Below are positions 37,767-47,002 of a DNA stretch of 64,000 nt, piece after piece. The stretch is taken from the NCBI GenBank assembly GCA_965248155.1, contig CBDFIO010000001.1, positions 1,816,350 to 1,880,349 of the forward strand, in the 5' to 3' direction. Numbering within the stretch: the stretch's first letter is position 1; the number at the start of each line of letters is the position of its first letter. A program made the position numbers and the translations under genes. The notes under the pieces were generated by a model, which searched no databases, had not been told where the DNA came from, and saw only the letters and a list, made by a program, of their open reading frames with translations. The stretch is from RFSX01 sp965248155 (GTDB lineage: Bacteria; Bacteroidota; Bacteroidia; Chitinophagales; Saprospiraceae).

Positions 37767-40700
37767 TTAGAATGTGCCGCTTGTACCAAATCTAACTGTT
37801 CTTGCTTGAGGATATATTGCACGGTCGATACCAATATCAAATGACCCAAAAGCACCAATTTCAGGATCTACGCCTGTGTAATTTGTAAAGGTCAGTAAGT
37901 TTTCACCTGATACATAAAATCTCCATTTTTCAGCTCCAATCTTATCTAGTATTCTTGAAGGCAAGGAATAACCCAATTGAATATTCTTAAGTCGCAAATA
38001 TGAGCCATCCTCAATATATAGATCAGATACTCTATAATTATTATTCACATCCACCCAGGTATATCTTGGTGTAGAATTCGATGTTCCTTCATCTGTCCAT
38101 CTGTCTAAAAATTTTGTTGTTCGATTCGTAAATCTTAAATCCTGTCGTTGGGTTCCGTTAAATACATCGTTGCCTAAAGTACCTTGAAGGAAGAGTGAAA
38201 AATCAAATGTTTTGTAATCAACTGAAGCATTGAAACCGAAGCTTATATCCGGTGTCGGATTCCCGATCAGCGTTCTGTCTTCTTCGTTAATGACTCCATC
38301 TTGATTACTATCTAAAAATCGGACATCTCCGGGAACGGCATTAGTCTGGAGTAATTCACCATCTTGATTAATGTGTTGAAAAATTTCATTTTGGTTTTGA
38401 AAAATTCCATTGGTTTGATAACCCCAGAAATAAGCGATAGGTAATCCTTCCTCTGATCTCGTAACAGCTCCTGCAAGTGCCCATCCTGCACCATTGATGA
38501 CTTTTTCAGAATTACCGATATGGGTCATTTTATTGATATTATATGCTCCATTAAATCCTAGGAAATATTTAAAGTCCCCAATTACTGACCTCCAATTGAC
38601 AGACCATTCGATTCCGCTATTGCGAACACTACCAACATTTGCTATCGGCCCATCATTCCCAACATGACCCGGGATAGAAATTCTTTCTAACAGACCATTA
38701 GTCGTTTTTACATAATAATCAAAAGTAGCCTGAATTCTATTTTCAAAAAATGCCAAATCTGCACCAAAATTTATCTGCTCAGATTCTTCCCAATGGATAT
38801 CACTATTTTCAATAAACAATGGTGAAGAACCCACATCTCGTCCTCCTCCTATAGTATATCCCCGACTCTTATTAATTGTAGAAACAAATTGATAATTCCC
38901 AATTTCCTGATTTCCATTAATACCCCAAGACGCTCTAAATTTTAAATAATTCAAAAAACGCATGTTGTCCAAAAAGTCTTCATCGCTTGCTACCCATGCA
39001 ACTCCGATTGATGGAAAGGTTCCATATCTTTGATTAACTCCAAATTTCGATGAGCCATCTCTACGCATAATCGCAGTGACAGAGTATTTGTCTTTATAAC
39101 TGTAATTAACTCTTCCAAATATGGAATACAAAGCTGAATGAACAGCTCCTCCATTAGCAGTCCACACTGTATCTGTAGCAAGGTTCAAATAAACATTATC
39201 AGGATCAGATGTTGGTACCCCTGCGTTAAATCCACTAAGGTCTTCAAAGTTAAATTCGTTGGCTGTCAAACCTGCAAGGCCATTTATAGTATGGTCATTT
39301 ATCTCTTTTTGGTAGGATATCGTATTCTCCCATTGCCAGGTAAAATAGCGTTGAATATTTTTACTAACTGAAGTTTTATTATCATTCAATTGAGCTCCAT
39401 TAAGAAAGAACAGAGGCCTGAAACCGTCATAAAGCACATATGCTAAATCTATACCAATGCTGGATTTGAATTTGAGATCTTTAATGGGTTCAAATTCTCC
39501 ATAGACATTTCCTACCAATTCATCTTTACGCGTTTCATCATTATCAATTTCTAATAAGGCTAATGGATTAACAACTTCAGCTCCCACATAATTTGATATG
39601 CCATAGACATTCTCTGCATTATCTTTTACAACCGGTTCTATAGAATAAGGATAGCCACCAAGATTCGTTTCATCGACCTCAAAAACAGGAGTTAATGGAT
39701 CAAGGTTTAAAGCACTGCTATAAGCTCCATTAAATGACTGATTGGTTCCTATTCCTCTTTTAACGAGATGTGTATAAGCGAGGTTGTTACCAAATCGAAA
39801 CATGTTATTCACATCAGGAGTTGAATTCAGTCTGGCAGTATATCTGTCAAATTGAGATTTGCTTCCACCAATAATTCCTTCCTGCGAGAAAAAAAAAAGA
39901 CTGGAAGCAAATGTAGAGCGTTCTCCCCCACCTGAACTGACAGCTGATGATTTTGCATTGGCGCATTTTTTATAAAAAGAGCATCTTGCCAATTTGTGTT
40001 GTGTACTGATATTTCAAGCAAATCAAAAGGTTCAGAAACCCCGGCACTACGTGCTCCTTCATTCATTATCATTTTGTACTGATCAGCGTTAAGCATATCC
40101 AGCTGATTGGTTGCATTCTGAAGCCCATAATATCCGTCATAACTCACACTGAGTTTGCCTTTAGATCCTGATTTAGTAGTCACTAATACTACCCCGTTGG
40201 CCGCTCTTGCTCCATAAATTGCTGCAGAGGCGGCATCCTTTAGTATGTCAATAGTTTCAATGTCTCCGGGATTCAAATAATCGATCCCTCCAACAGCTAA
40301 TCCGTCGACAATATATAAAGGCTTTGCGTTGCCTGTAGTTCCTATTCCTCTAACCCGAACAGTGGGTTCATCCCCTGGTTGGCCGGATTGATTGGTCACT
40401 TGAACTCCGGGTGTACGTCCCTGAAGAGCTTGTTCTATTCTTAAGCTTGGTGTCGAATTAATATCTTCATTTGAAACTCTTGCCACGGCTCCGGTAACTA
40501 CTTTCTTCTTTTGTCGACCATAACCGACGACAATGATTTCATCTATCTGATAACTATCTACAAAAATCTGTTCATTGATAACTTGTCTTCCATTGATGGC
40601 AACTTCTTTTGTCTTGCATCCTATGAATGAAATCTCAATTGTGTCAGAAAGAGAATTAACTGTTAAAAAATAAGTTCCGTCAAAGTCAGAAATTGTTCCT

Positions 40701-40858
40701 TCACTTGTACCCTTTATAAGTATGGTTGCACCAGGTATAGATTCTCCTGAAATGCCATCCGTAATTATTCCTGATACTTCGAGCTCCTGACCGTTTAGAT
40801 AAACAGACAGGAATGAACACATTATAACTGATAATATCTTAAGGGTGGATGTGTGCAT
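37767..40858 (-). pseudogene. susC: SusC/RagA-family TonB-dependent glycan importer, split by one-base deletion
   Basis: Two frames (40858-39827 and 39992-37767) together make a ~1030-residue SusC. The signal ends LSVYLNGQ. A carboxypeptidase-regulatory-like domain (GESIPGATILIKGTSEGTIS), a TonB-box region (EIIVVGYGRQKK), a plug with RIEQALQGRTPGVQV and KDAASAAIYGARAANGVVLV, and a C-terminal barrel ending ARTVRFGTSGTF follow. Adding one G to the minus-strand run of five (plus-strand C run 39925-39929) gives QLSVQVGGERSTFASSLFFFSQEGI, joining the frames exactly. The downstream SusD gene and all barrel motifs are intact, so a homopolymer read error is likely. An ATG at 40903 is an alternative start. 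Confidence 0.9.
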
Positions 40859-40909
40859 TTTTTTTGATTTTTTAATCTTGCTGTTAAGCGATTTTGCAAA
40901 CAAGAAGAA

Positions 40910-42013
40910 TTATAGATCTTCAAATATTCTGACATAATCAATACGCATTCGAGTTGGGAAGATTGTCGTATTATCCGGACTACCCGGCCAGTTTCCTCCA
41001 ACTGCAACATTGAATAAGAGATAGAAAGACTTATGGAAGGCACTCATTACAGTAGGAGTTATATTTATGCTGTGATATTCATTGTCATCGACCAGATAAG
41101 TTAGTTTTTGTTCGTCCCAAATCAATGAGAACACGTGATATTCATCAGCAAAAGTCCCTGAACTTAATGTGTAAAGTTTTGGGAAATCATTTGTGCCATT
41201 GTTATCCCAGAAAGCATTGGCTGACACTGAATTCTCCCTTCCACTACCTCCAACCATTTCCATAATATCTATCTCTCCGCATTTAGGCCATCCCACTGAT
41301 TCCTGATTAGTTCCTAACAACCAAAGTGCTGGCCAAATTCCTTGTCCTTTTGGCATTGTTGCTCTTATATCTATTCTTCCGTATTTGAAAGCTTGTTTGT
41401 TACGTGTAACAATCTTACCTGAAGTATACTCTGAAGTTTGGAAGGTCTCTTTTCTGGCCTCAAGAGTCAATACACCTCCTTGAACCCAACAGTTCTCTGA
41501 TCTGTAGTATTCAAGTTCGTTATTCCCCCAACCACAAAGATTTGGACAGCCAGTGCCAATATCATAAGACCAATTGTCTTCGTTTATTGTTGTACCACTA
41601 AATTCATCATTCCACATCATCTTCATTCCGGGATATGAAATAGGCGTTGAATATCCTAATCCTACATCAACAGGATCTTCTGCAGGTACTAAGATTCTTT
41701 TTTCTTTTCTTAAATACCTTCCTGAGGCCCCATAGGCTCTTATTTCAACCAAATAAGATCCTGAGGTCTTGTAAGTATACTCGTAGTAACCATCTGCACT
41801 GACATAAGGACTTAAAGCCCCATCATTCATATCGAATTGATATTCCACTGTATTCATTGCAGCTGCGTTCACTACAACTGTTCCTGATCCGTCGTCATAA
41901 ACGAGAATGTCAATAATCAGGTCGGTAGGATCATTGGGATCAATTGAATTTGTCTCAGTACTACAGGAAGACACAAAAAACATCAACTGCGATAAAAGAA
42001 GCAAATATTTCAT
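40910..42013 (-). CDS. Glycoside hydrolase family 16 lipoprotein (laminarinase-type)
   Basis: This 367-residue protein starts at the ATG at 42013, with lipoprotein signal MKYLLLLSQLMFFVSSCST. Residues about 30-115 form a PKD/Ig-like domain. Residues about 130-367 are GH16, with WNDEFSGTTINEDNW, GWGNNELEYYRSEN, KGQGIWPALWLLG and the catalytic GEIDIMEMVG (nucleophile Glu, then Asp, then acid/base Glu). GH16 enzymes of this type cut beta-1,3- or mixed-linkage glucans. It sits directly upstream of susC, forming a GH16-SusC-SusD utilisation locus on the minus strand. Surface exposure is inferred from the lipid anchor and the locus type. Confidence 0.92.
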   Translation of the reverse strand: MKYLLLLSQLMFFVSSCSTETNSIDPNDPTDLIIDILVYDDGSGTVVVNAAAMNTVEYQFDMNDGALSPYVSADGYYEYTYKTSGSYLVEIRAYGASGRYLRKEKRILVPAEDPVDVGLGYSTPISYPGMKMMWNDEFSGTTINEDNWSYDIGTGCPNLCGWGNNELEYYRSENCWVQGGVLTLEARKETFQTSEYTSGKIVTRNKQAFKYGRIDIRATMPKGQGIWPALWLLGTNQESVGWPKCGEIDIMEMVGGSGRENSVSANAFWDNNGTNDFPKLYTLSSGTFADEYHVFSLIWDEQKLTYLVDDNEYHSINITPTVMSAFHKSFYLLFNVAVGGNWPGSPDNTTIFPTRMRIDYVRIFEDL

Positions 42014-42065
42014 AAGAAAATTAAAATTGTTATATGTTAAAAATACAATCAAGCTATGTAATTAA

Positions 42066-42092
42066 GTAATGGAGGATTGTCTCCCCCATTAC
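42066..42092. other. Hairpin between the PUL lipoprotein relic and the GH16 gene
   Basis: GTAATGG (42066-42072) pairs with CCATTAC (42086-42092), with further partial pairing inside the loop. It lies in the 3' part of the relic's downstream spacer. No T-run directly follows on the minus strand, so it could be an RNA-processing or mRNA-stabilising stem rather than a terminator. Confidence 0.4.
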
Positions 42093-42113
42093 CTAGTTCT
42101 TTATTCTTGTCAT

Positions 42114-42649
42114 TTATTCTGAGATAAGGGTATAAGTCCAATATGAGCCTCCCATCTCGTCCATACTGATATCTAGTGTAAGTACCAGAATTTCAGTTGT
42201 TCCATTATTTATATAGCTTACCACCTAATATGTGATAGATCCATTTTCCGTCGGAGGACCAGCTACATATTCACCACCATTAAAAGCCTTAGGCAATGCA
42301 ATGAATGCACCAGTACCTGTAACAGTAATATATGATGGATCAGAATCCATACCAACTGCAATTTCATAACTATGTGATTCAGATCCCCATGCCATAGCAT
42401 TTGCAGATAACATATCTTCGGCAACACATCCCGGAGGGTCAACTCCCATGTATTCTTCGGCCCAGACATCACCATTAGCATTATATTCAAAATTTCCCAT
42501 TGAATCGAATGAATAAGTATCATCGAATGTGCAAGATCTTGTTGTTACATCATCCAAAGTTGTAGTGAACCACTCTCCATTTCCTATACCAGGTCCAACT
42601 TTCAATGCACCTGCTTCTGGACTTAATTTCCATGTTTTGGAAGCTCCAC
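42114..42649 (-). pseudogene. PUL-associated lipoprotein relic (5' end removed by IS3; in-frame amber)
   Basis: The reading frame enters from the IS3 end (KTYSGASKTWKLSPEAGALKV) and runs to a TAG at 42225-42227. Past that stop the same frame stays open and sensible (VVSYINNGTTEILVLTLDIS ... YTLISE) to TAA at 42114-42116. The KTWKLSPEAGALKVGPG opening resembles hypothetical lipoproteins often encoded beside SusCD/GH16 glucan loci. The N-terminal signal and about 20-60 residues are missing, replaced by the IS3 terminus. No matching 5' fragment was found beyond the other IS3 copy. This is a real relic, unlike the one-base frameshift genes. Confidence 0.75.
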
Positions 42650-42689
42650 TGTAGGTCTTCAAACCAAAGTGGACAATAAGTGAATAAAA

Positions 42690-43673
42690 TTAAGTTACAC
42701 TTTTAAAAGTTAAATTGAAATATTCTTGTCTGCGTTTTTTAAATGTTTTGTGTTTACATAATTTTCTTCTCTTCAGTTTTTCTTCTTTTAATCCATAATA
42801 AACATCTGCTGGTGTCAAGTTTTGTAAAGATTCATGATATCTGTGATGGTTATAATATTTTACAAATTGTGAAAGAGGAAAACTCAATTCACCTGGGCTG
42901 TAATAATGATCCAGTTTAATTACATTTTTCATCGTTCTGTGATACCTTTCAATCTTGCCTTGCGTTTGAGGATGACCAGGTCTTCCTCTCACATGTTTAA
43001 TTTTGTAATCATCCAAATAAGAGCTCAACTCTTGACTTAAATAACAAGATCCATTATCAGATAATAACTTAGGCGGTTTATTCAAATTTACATTTGGATG
43101 GTTTAATGCCTGATTCAAAGTATTTTTTACATCAAGGGTTTTCATCGTTGAGCACAACTCCCAACTTATAATGTACCTAGAATAATCATCTAATATAGTC
43201 GATAGGTAATACCATCCCCAGCCAATGATTTTGAAATAAGTAAAATCAGTTTGCCACATTTGATTGACAGTTGTTGTTTTGTCTTTAAATTCATCTGCGG
43301 CAGATATCAGATCATAATGAGGAGGGTTTATCAGTCCAGCAGATTTCAATATTCTGTAAACACTGCTTTCGCTTATAAAGTATTGATTCTCATCAGTATA
43401 CCTGCAAGCCAATTCTCTACAAGAAAGCTCTGAAACTTCCAGTGCCAGATTCAATATATCAGACCTGATCCGATCAGGAATCTTGTTCCAATAGTGCTTC
43501 CTTGTACTTTTCTTTTCCTCTAATCCTACAATTCCATTTTCCCGATATTTCTTATACCAGTTGTAAAAGGTTGATTTGTGAATACCAATTTCCTTGAGAG
43601 TTCTTCTAACACTCCATTCGGATTGCTCAACCAGCCTAATCAGTTCCATCTTTTCTTTTGCTGTAAATCGCAT
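42690..43673 (-). CDS. IS3-family transposase OrfB (DDE integrase), left copy
   Basis: This 327-residue protein has an N-terminal helix-turn-helix (EIGIHKSTFYNWYKKYREN), then the rve integrase core with catalytic acidic residues in MWQTDFTYFK, LLSDNGSCYLS and GKIERYHRTMKN. It differs from the right copy at three residues (SFPLSQ/SFRLSQ, LTPAD/LIPAD, RRQEY/RRQKY). It is in the -1 frame relative to OrfA, with a run of seven A in the transcript just before the OrfA end. An OrfAB fusion by -1 slippage would read KKLEWSKIKFKKYMRF into OrfB. Confidence 0.95.
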   Translation of the reverse strand: MRFTAKEKMELIRLVEQSEWSVRRTLKEIGIHKSTFYNWYKKYRENGIVGLEEKKSTRKHYWNKIPDRIRSDILNLALEVSELSCRELACRYTDENQYFISESSVYRILKSAGLINPPHYDLISAADEFKDKTTTVNQMWQTDFTYFKIIGWGWYYLSTILDDYSRYIISWELCSTMKTLDVKNTLNQALNHPNVNLNKPPKLLSDNGSCYLSQELSSYLDDYKIKHVRGRPGHPQTQGKIERYHRTMKNVIKLDHYYSPGELSFPLSQFVKYYNHHRYHESLQNLTPADVYYGLKEEKLKRRKLCKHKTFKKRRQEYFNLTFKSVT

Positions 43674-43687
43674 ATACTTCTTGAATT

Positions 43688-44038
43688 TTATTTTACTCCA
43701 TTCAAGCTTTTTTTAAGCACACGATTTTTTAGAGTAAGTTCTGCTACTACCTCTTTAAGGTCTTGATTTTCTGTCTTTAGATGTTGAACTTCTGAAGTGT
43801 TGGCTTCACGTTCTGTGTCTCCCTTTAAACGTTTCTTCCCTGCTTCCATGAAATCTTTACTCCACTTATAATATAGTGGTTGTGAAATCTCTTCTCTTCT
43901 ACAAAGAGAAGCAACGCTTTGTTCTCCTCTTAATCCTTCAATGACTATTCTAATCTTTTCTTCTGTAGAAAATTTACGTCTTGTCCTTCTTTTTACATCT
44001 CGGACATAAGATTCTGCTGATTTGTTTTTCTTGTTCAT
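43688..44038 (-). CDS. IS3-family transposase OrfA (HTH), left copy
   Basis: This 116-residue protein has a helix-turn-helix (KFSTEEKIRIVIEGLRGEQS, SLCRREEISQPLYYKWSKDF) and a C-terminal leucine-zipper-like coiled coil (VQHLKTENQDLKEVVAELTL). It is identical in protein sequence to the right copy. It binds the IS ends and is normally joined to OrfB by programmed -1 frameshifting; the seven-base A run lies about 18 bases before its stop. Confidence 0.95.
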   Translation of the reverse strand: MNKKNKSAESYVRDVKRRTRRKFSTEEKIRIVIEGLRGEQSVASLCRREEISQPLYYKWSKDFMEAGKKRLKGDTEREANTSEVQHLKTENQDLKEVVAELTLKNRVLKKSLNGVK

Positions 44039-44113
44039 AATAAAGTGAATTTAATAGTTATGTATAACTTAATTTTATTCACTTAATGGTCCACTTTTAT
44101 TTGACGATTTACA

Positions 44114-44313
44114 TCTGAATCCTCGTCATAATCAGTAGGTAATCGCAAATAAATGTATCTGTTGCTTTTTAAAATTTTTGAATAAAACCAACCAGGGACA
44201 TTTTGTTCTGTATTTGGATTCACATTATCAACAGGAATAATTTCTTGGTCTTGCGTACATGATGTAAATATCAAAACGAAACAAACTAGAAGAAAGAATT
44301 TATTTCTCAACAT
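44114..44313 (-). pseudogene. Lipoprotein gene fragment, 3' end removed by IS3
   Basis: A lipoprotein signal (MLRNKFFLLVCFVLIFTSC) is followed by ~50 residues ending SNRYIYLRLPTDYDEDSDVN, after which the frame runs into the IS3 end and stops. The YIYLRLPTDYD segment resembles the start of an alpha/beta-hydrolase esterase domain, but too little remains for a firm call. The rest of the gene is not found next to the right IS3 copy. Confidence 0.6.
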
Positions 44314-44414
44314 ATTCAATACCATCATAATTATTTCTTATCACATTTACATTAATACATATTTACTAAAAGCGCTTTTTTGTTTCTAAAGTCATTGGCC
44401 ATAACGGTTTAGTG

Positions 44415-44434
44415 CCTGCCTGCCGGTAGGCAGG
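44415..44434. repeat. REP-like 20-base palindrome
   Basis: CCTGCCTGCCGGTAGGCAGG is nearly self-complementary and GC-rich against an AT-rich background, as for interspersed palindromes common in Bacteroidota genomes. It lies between the lipoprotein fragment and the toxin-antitoxin pair, next to a 39-base repeat. Confidence 0.6.
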
Positions 44435-44438
44435 TATG

Positions 44439-44477
44439 CGACGTTCCGATTCATCGGGATGGCGTGATAATGCATTG
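44439..44477 (+). repeat. 39-base dispersed repeat, copy 1
   Basis: CGACGTTCCGATTCA...GTGATAATGCATTG recurs in inverted orientation at 59744-59782, with five differences by eye. It lies directly downstream of the HigA-like gene. Confidence 0.75.
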
Positions 44478-44493
44478 TTGTGCTCTGGGCAAT

Positions 44494-44778
44494 TTAATCA
44501 GTAATTAATTCCAGTCTAAGGTCAAGAGCATTTGCAATTTGAACGAGATTTGATAGTCTTAAATCCTCGCCGTTTTCAACCCGAGAAATGTAAGGTCTTT
44601 TCTTTCCAATTTTATTGGCCAAATCTTCTTGACTTAACTTTAACTGTTTTCTTCTGTGTTTTAGAATTTCCCCGTAATAATATGAATGGCTTTCACTGTT
44701 AAAAGTTGCTCGTTTGCTTGATCCTTTTTTACCGAATTTATTATCTAATATTTTGTTTGCCTTTATAACTTTAGTCAT
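44494..44778 (-). CDS. higA: HigA-like XRE antitoxin
   Basis: This 94-residue protein has a Cro/C1-type helix-turn-helix (LSQEDLANKIGKKRPYISRVENGEDLRLSNLVQIANALDL) over residues 40-90 and a basic N-terminal tail. It overlaps the upstream toxin gene by eight bases in toxin-first order, typical of HigBA-type modules. It should neutralise the toxin and repress the operon. The pair sits in the IS3-bounded segment. Confidence 0.85.
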   Translation of the reverse strand: MTKVIKANKILDNKFGKKGSSKRATFNSESHSYYYGEILKHRRKQLKLSQEDLANKIGKKRPYISRVENGEDLRLSNLVQIANALDLRLELITD

Positions 44779-45118
44779 CTGATTTTTTATCTAAGTAGTT
44801 ATTTAATATGAATTCAGCTTTTTTTAGAGCCTTATTGTAATCTTTGGTTGATTTTTTTATAAAGCCATGAATGCATATAATTTTTGTGGCTTCATTAAAG
44901 TTTAAATGATCTACTGTGAACATTACAATTCTATATTCATTTCCTGCTTTAATACGCAATTCATAAAAATTTGAGTTTAATATTTTCTTTACAAAAAGTG
45001 TATGTATTATTTTGACTCCACTCATAACTTCAATGAGATGATAGAATTTACGAGATACTCTCTCATTTTGACTATCAATGAAATCTAAACATTGTTCTGT
45101 AATGAAAATTTCTCTCAC
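44771..45118 (-). CDS. higB: HigB/Gp49-like toxin of the RelE superfamily
   Basis: This 115-residue basic protein fits the phage-derived Gp49-like/HigB toxins: KFYHLIEVMSGVKI, NSNFYELRIKAGNEYRIVMFTVD and KIICIHGFIKKSTKDYNKALKKAE. Such toxins are ribosome-dependent or mRNA-cleaving nucleases. The IHGFIKKS..T....A...A pattern near the C-terminus is characteristic. It is first in a two-gene unit with the XRE antitoxin. Toxicity is inferred from family. Confidence 0.85.
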   Translation of the reverse strand: MREIFITEQCLDFIDSQNERVSRKFYHLIEVMSGVKIIHTLFVKKILNSNFYELRIKAGNEYRIVMFTVDHLNFNEATKIICIHGFIKKSTKDYNKALKKAEFILNNYLDKKSDD

Positions 45119-45225
45119 TTTATGAATGTAACGATTTAATTACATCATTAATGTAACGAATAAGTATCATTATTAGTTTCGTTTTCTTTGAATATTTTGT
45201 CTTTCTACGCCTTGCATAGCGTTTG

Positions 45226-45258
45226 AATAAACGCCTTTTTTAATGGCGTTTATTTTTT
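45226..45258 (+). other. Strong hairpin with T-tail beside the Kelch gene
   Basis: A perfect 10-bp inverted repeat, AATAAACGCC (45226-45235) and GGCGTTTATT (45245-45254), with a nine-base loop, is followed on the plus strand by T residues. As a terminator it would act on plus-strand transcription, but neighbouring genes are on the minus strand. It may instead be the folded core of a cassette-type recombination site (see findings). Confidence 0.5.
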
Positions 45259-45276
45259 GTTAGACACATTTACATA

Positions 45277-46326
45277 TTAATATTTTTTCCATTTAAAATT
45301 CTTCATGTTTAAAATCCAAGTTCCATCTAATAATTTGTTTGAGTACATACTTTCAATTTCACCTCCAAAAAGTACTATTTCATTTGTGTTTGGAACAAAA
45401 ACCATTGCATGAAGGGATACAGCTGCAGGAGTACCCCTTGTAGAAACTAATTCCCATTTCATATTCTCAAAATCAAAGATCCATAGTTCACTTACTTGGG
45501 TTCCCACAAAGGCGGATTCCATAATACCACCACCGAAAAGAACTATTCTATTTTTATTTGGGATGTACACCATACTTGGGTATGCAAATGTTTGATTTGG
45601 ACCATTCATTGTTTGAATCTGTGACCATTCATCTTTTTTGAGGTTGTATTTCCATAGTGAATTGTCTTCAAGCGGTTCTATTAGTCTTCCACCCCATAGA
45701 ATAGTTATATCCTCCTTAGAATTATACGCCATTGAGGAATACATTCTAGTAGACGGATTTTTAATAGGAGACATTTGAGTCCATTTATTTGAATTATAAT
45801 CATAAACCCATGTATCATCGAAGATTGGATCCTCAATGCTTTTACAACCAAAGCCACCAAATAATATTACTCTATCTGATTTAGAATCATATGACATATT
45901 ATGTCCACATCTAGGAGTAGGAGCAATGTCGGGTCTCATATTTTTCCAATTTTTGCTATCTAAATGAAACGCCCAAGTTTCACCTTGAGAATTAAAAACA
46001 ATGATTCGGTTTGATTCTTTATCATATACCGGGAATTGTGCATGAACACTCGAATCAGAAATCGCTTCATATTCACATAATTTTGTCCAATCACTACTTT
46101 GGCTGTTATATTCCCAAACCTCACTTATGTCAGATACCCAGCCATGTTTTGAAACACCTCCAAAAAGAAGAACATTTTCTGAATTATCGTGATAAACAAG
46201 GCTATGATACATCATTGGTATTGGTTCATCATGATTACTGCCCTGAGCAAATCCCTGGAAAATAATGAAGTTAGCTAACAAGAATATTAGAGAAGCCTTT
46301 TTTAATCTATTACTCTTTAAATCCAT
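45277..46326 (-). CDS. Secreted Kelch-repeat beta-propeller protein
   Basis: This 349-residue protein has a signal peptide (KASLIFLLANFIIFQGFAQ) and about five to six Kelch motifs, each with a run such as NVLLFGGVSKHGWVSDISEVWEYN, DRVILFGGFGCKSIED...DTWVYDYNSNKWTQM and NRIVLFGGGIMESAFVG. These build a beta-propeller, so a binding or galactose-oxidase-like non-catalytic role is likely. No sorting domain is seen at the C-terminus. The gene is bracketed by short TGTTAGACACA/TGTGTCTAAC repeats and lies in the IS3-bounded segment. Confidence 0.82.
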   Translation of the reverse strand: MDLKSNRLKKASLIFLLANFIIFQGFAQGSNHDEPIPMMYHSLVYHDNSENVLLFGGVSKHGWVSDISEVWEYNSQSSDWTKLCEYEAISDSSVHAQFPVYDKESNRIIVFNSQGETWAFHLDSKNWKNMRPDIAPTPRCGHNMSYDSKSDRVILFGGFGCKSIEDPIFDDTWVYDYNSNKWTQMSPIKNPSTRMYSSMAYNSKEDITILWGGRLIEPLEDNSLWKYNLKKDEWSQIQTMNGPNQTFAYPSMVYIPNKNRIVLFGGGIMESAFVGTQVSELWIFDFENMKWELVSTRGTPAAVSLHAMVFVPNTNEIVLFGGEIESMYSNKLLDGTWILNMKNFKWKKY

Positions 46327-46437
46327 TTTGTTCTTCTTTAGTAATAATTAATTTCACTATTGTGTCTAACGTCTTTGATGAAATGAGTTTTAATTTTATT
46401 TTTTGTTAGCCTTTGTTCGTTTTCATTTTTTATAATT

Positions 46438-46562
46438 TTATATATCAGGATGTTGCTCTTTCCATTTAGTTGCTTGCTCTAAAGCATATCCAACTCTGAA
46501 CAGGAGTCGTTCTTTCAAATTATCACCCATTAACTGTAAACCTGGTGGGGCTACTTTTCATT
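46438..46562 (-). pseudogene. Amidase C-terminal remnant cut by IS3
   Basis: Too short for routine ORF calling, the minus-strand frame ending at TAA (46438-46440) reads PPGLQLMGDNLKERLLFRVG and then YALEQATKWKEQHPDI. This is the conserved C-terminus of amidase-signature (GatA-like) enzymes (GLQLMG...LL...AYALEQAT.W). About 39 codons remain; the rest is lost at the IS3 boundary at 46563. Confidence 0.75.
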
Positions 46563-46637
46563 TGTAAATCGTCAAATAAAAGTGGACCATTAAGTGAAAT
46601 ATTAAAAGTTATACATAACTATTAAATTCACTTTATT

Positions 46638-46988
46638 ATGAACAAGAAAAACAAATCAGCAGAATCTTATGTCCGAGATGTAAAAAGAAGGACAAGACGT
46701 AAATTTTCTACAGAAGAAAAGATTAGAATAGTCATTGAAGGATTAAGAGGAGAACAAAGCGTTGCTTCTCTTTGTAGAAGAGAAGAGATTTCACAACCAC
46801 TATATTATAAGTGGAGTAAAGATTTCATGGAAGCAGGGAAGAAACGTTTAAAGGGAGACACAGAACGTGAAGCCAATACTTCAGAAGTTCAACATCTAAA
46901 GACAGAAAATCAAGACCTTAAAGAGGTAGTAGCAGAACTTACCCTGAAAAATCGTGTGCTTAAAAAAAGCTTGAATGGAGTAAAATAA
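46638..46988 (+). CDS. IS3-family transposase OrfA, right copy
   Basis: This 116-residue protein is identical to the left-copy OrfA: HTH followed by coiled coil. The seven-base A run at 46962-46968 (CTTAAAAAAAGC) shortly before the stop is a plausible -1 slippery site producing the OrfAB fusion, since OrfB lies in the -1 frame and is open across this run. Confidence 0.95.
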   Translation: MNKKNKSAESYVRDVKRRTRRKFSTEEKIRIVIEGLRGEQSVASLCRREEISQPLYYKWSKDFMEAGKKRLKGDTEREANTSEVQHLKTENQDLKEVVAELTLKNRVLKKSLNGVK

Positions 46989-47002
46989 AATTCAAGAAGT
47001 AT

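Larger units (their letters stand above)
42650..44113 (-). mobile_element. IS3-family insertion sequence, left copy
   Basis: This 1464-bp element has the transposase reading on the minus strand. The terminal sequences are related inverted repeats: one end TGTAGGTCTTCAAACCAAAG, the other TGTAAATCGTCAAATAAAAG, both continuing into a shared GTGGAC...AAGTGAATAAAATTAAGTTA stretch. Boundaries were set by where sequence identity with the inverted right copy (46563-49082) stops. No short target duplication is evident at either end. It cuts the PUL lipoprotein relic on its left and another lipoprotein gene on its right. Confidence 0.85.

Noticed and set aside
37766..37858. N-terminal extension of SusD
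   Set aside because: It lies inside the 3' end of susC and would bury the lipoprotein signal; the ATG at 37765 directly follows the susC stop.
42816..43766. Small ORFs antisense to the IS3 and giant T9SS genes
   Set aside because: They mirror real coding frames on the other strand and lack independent protein features.
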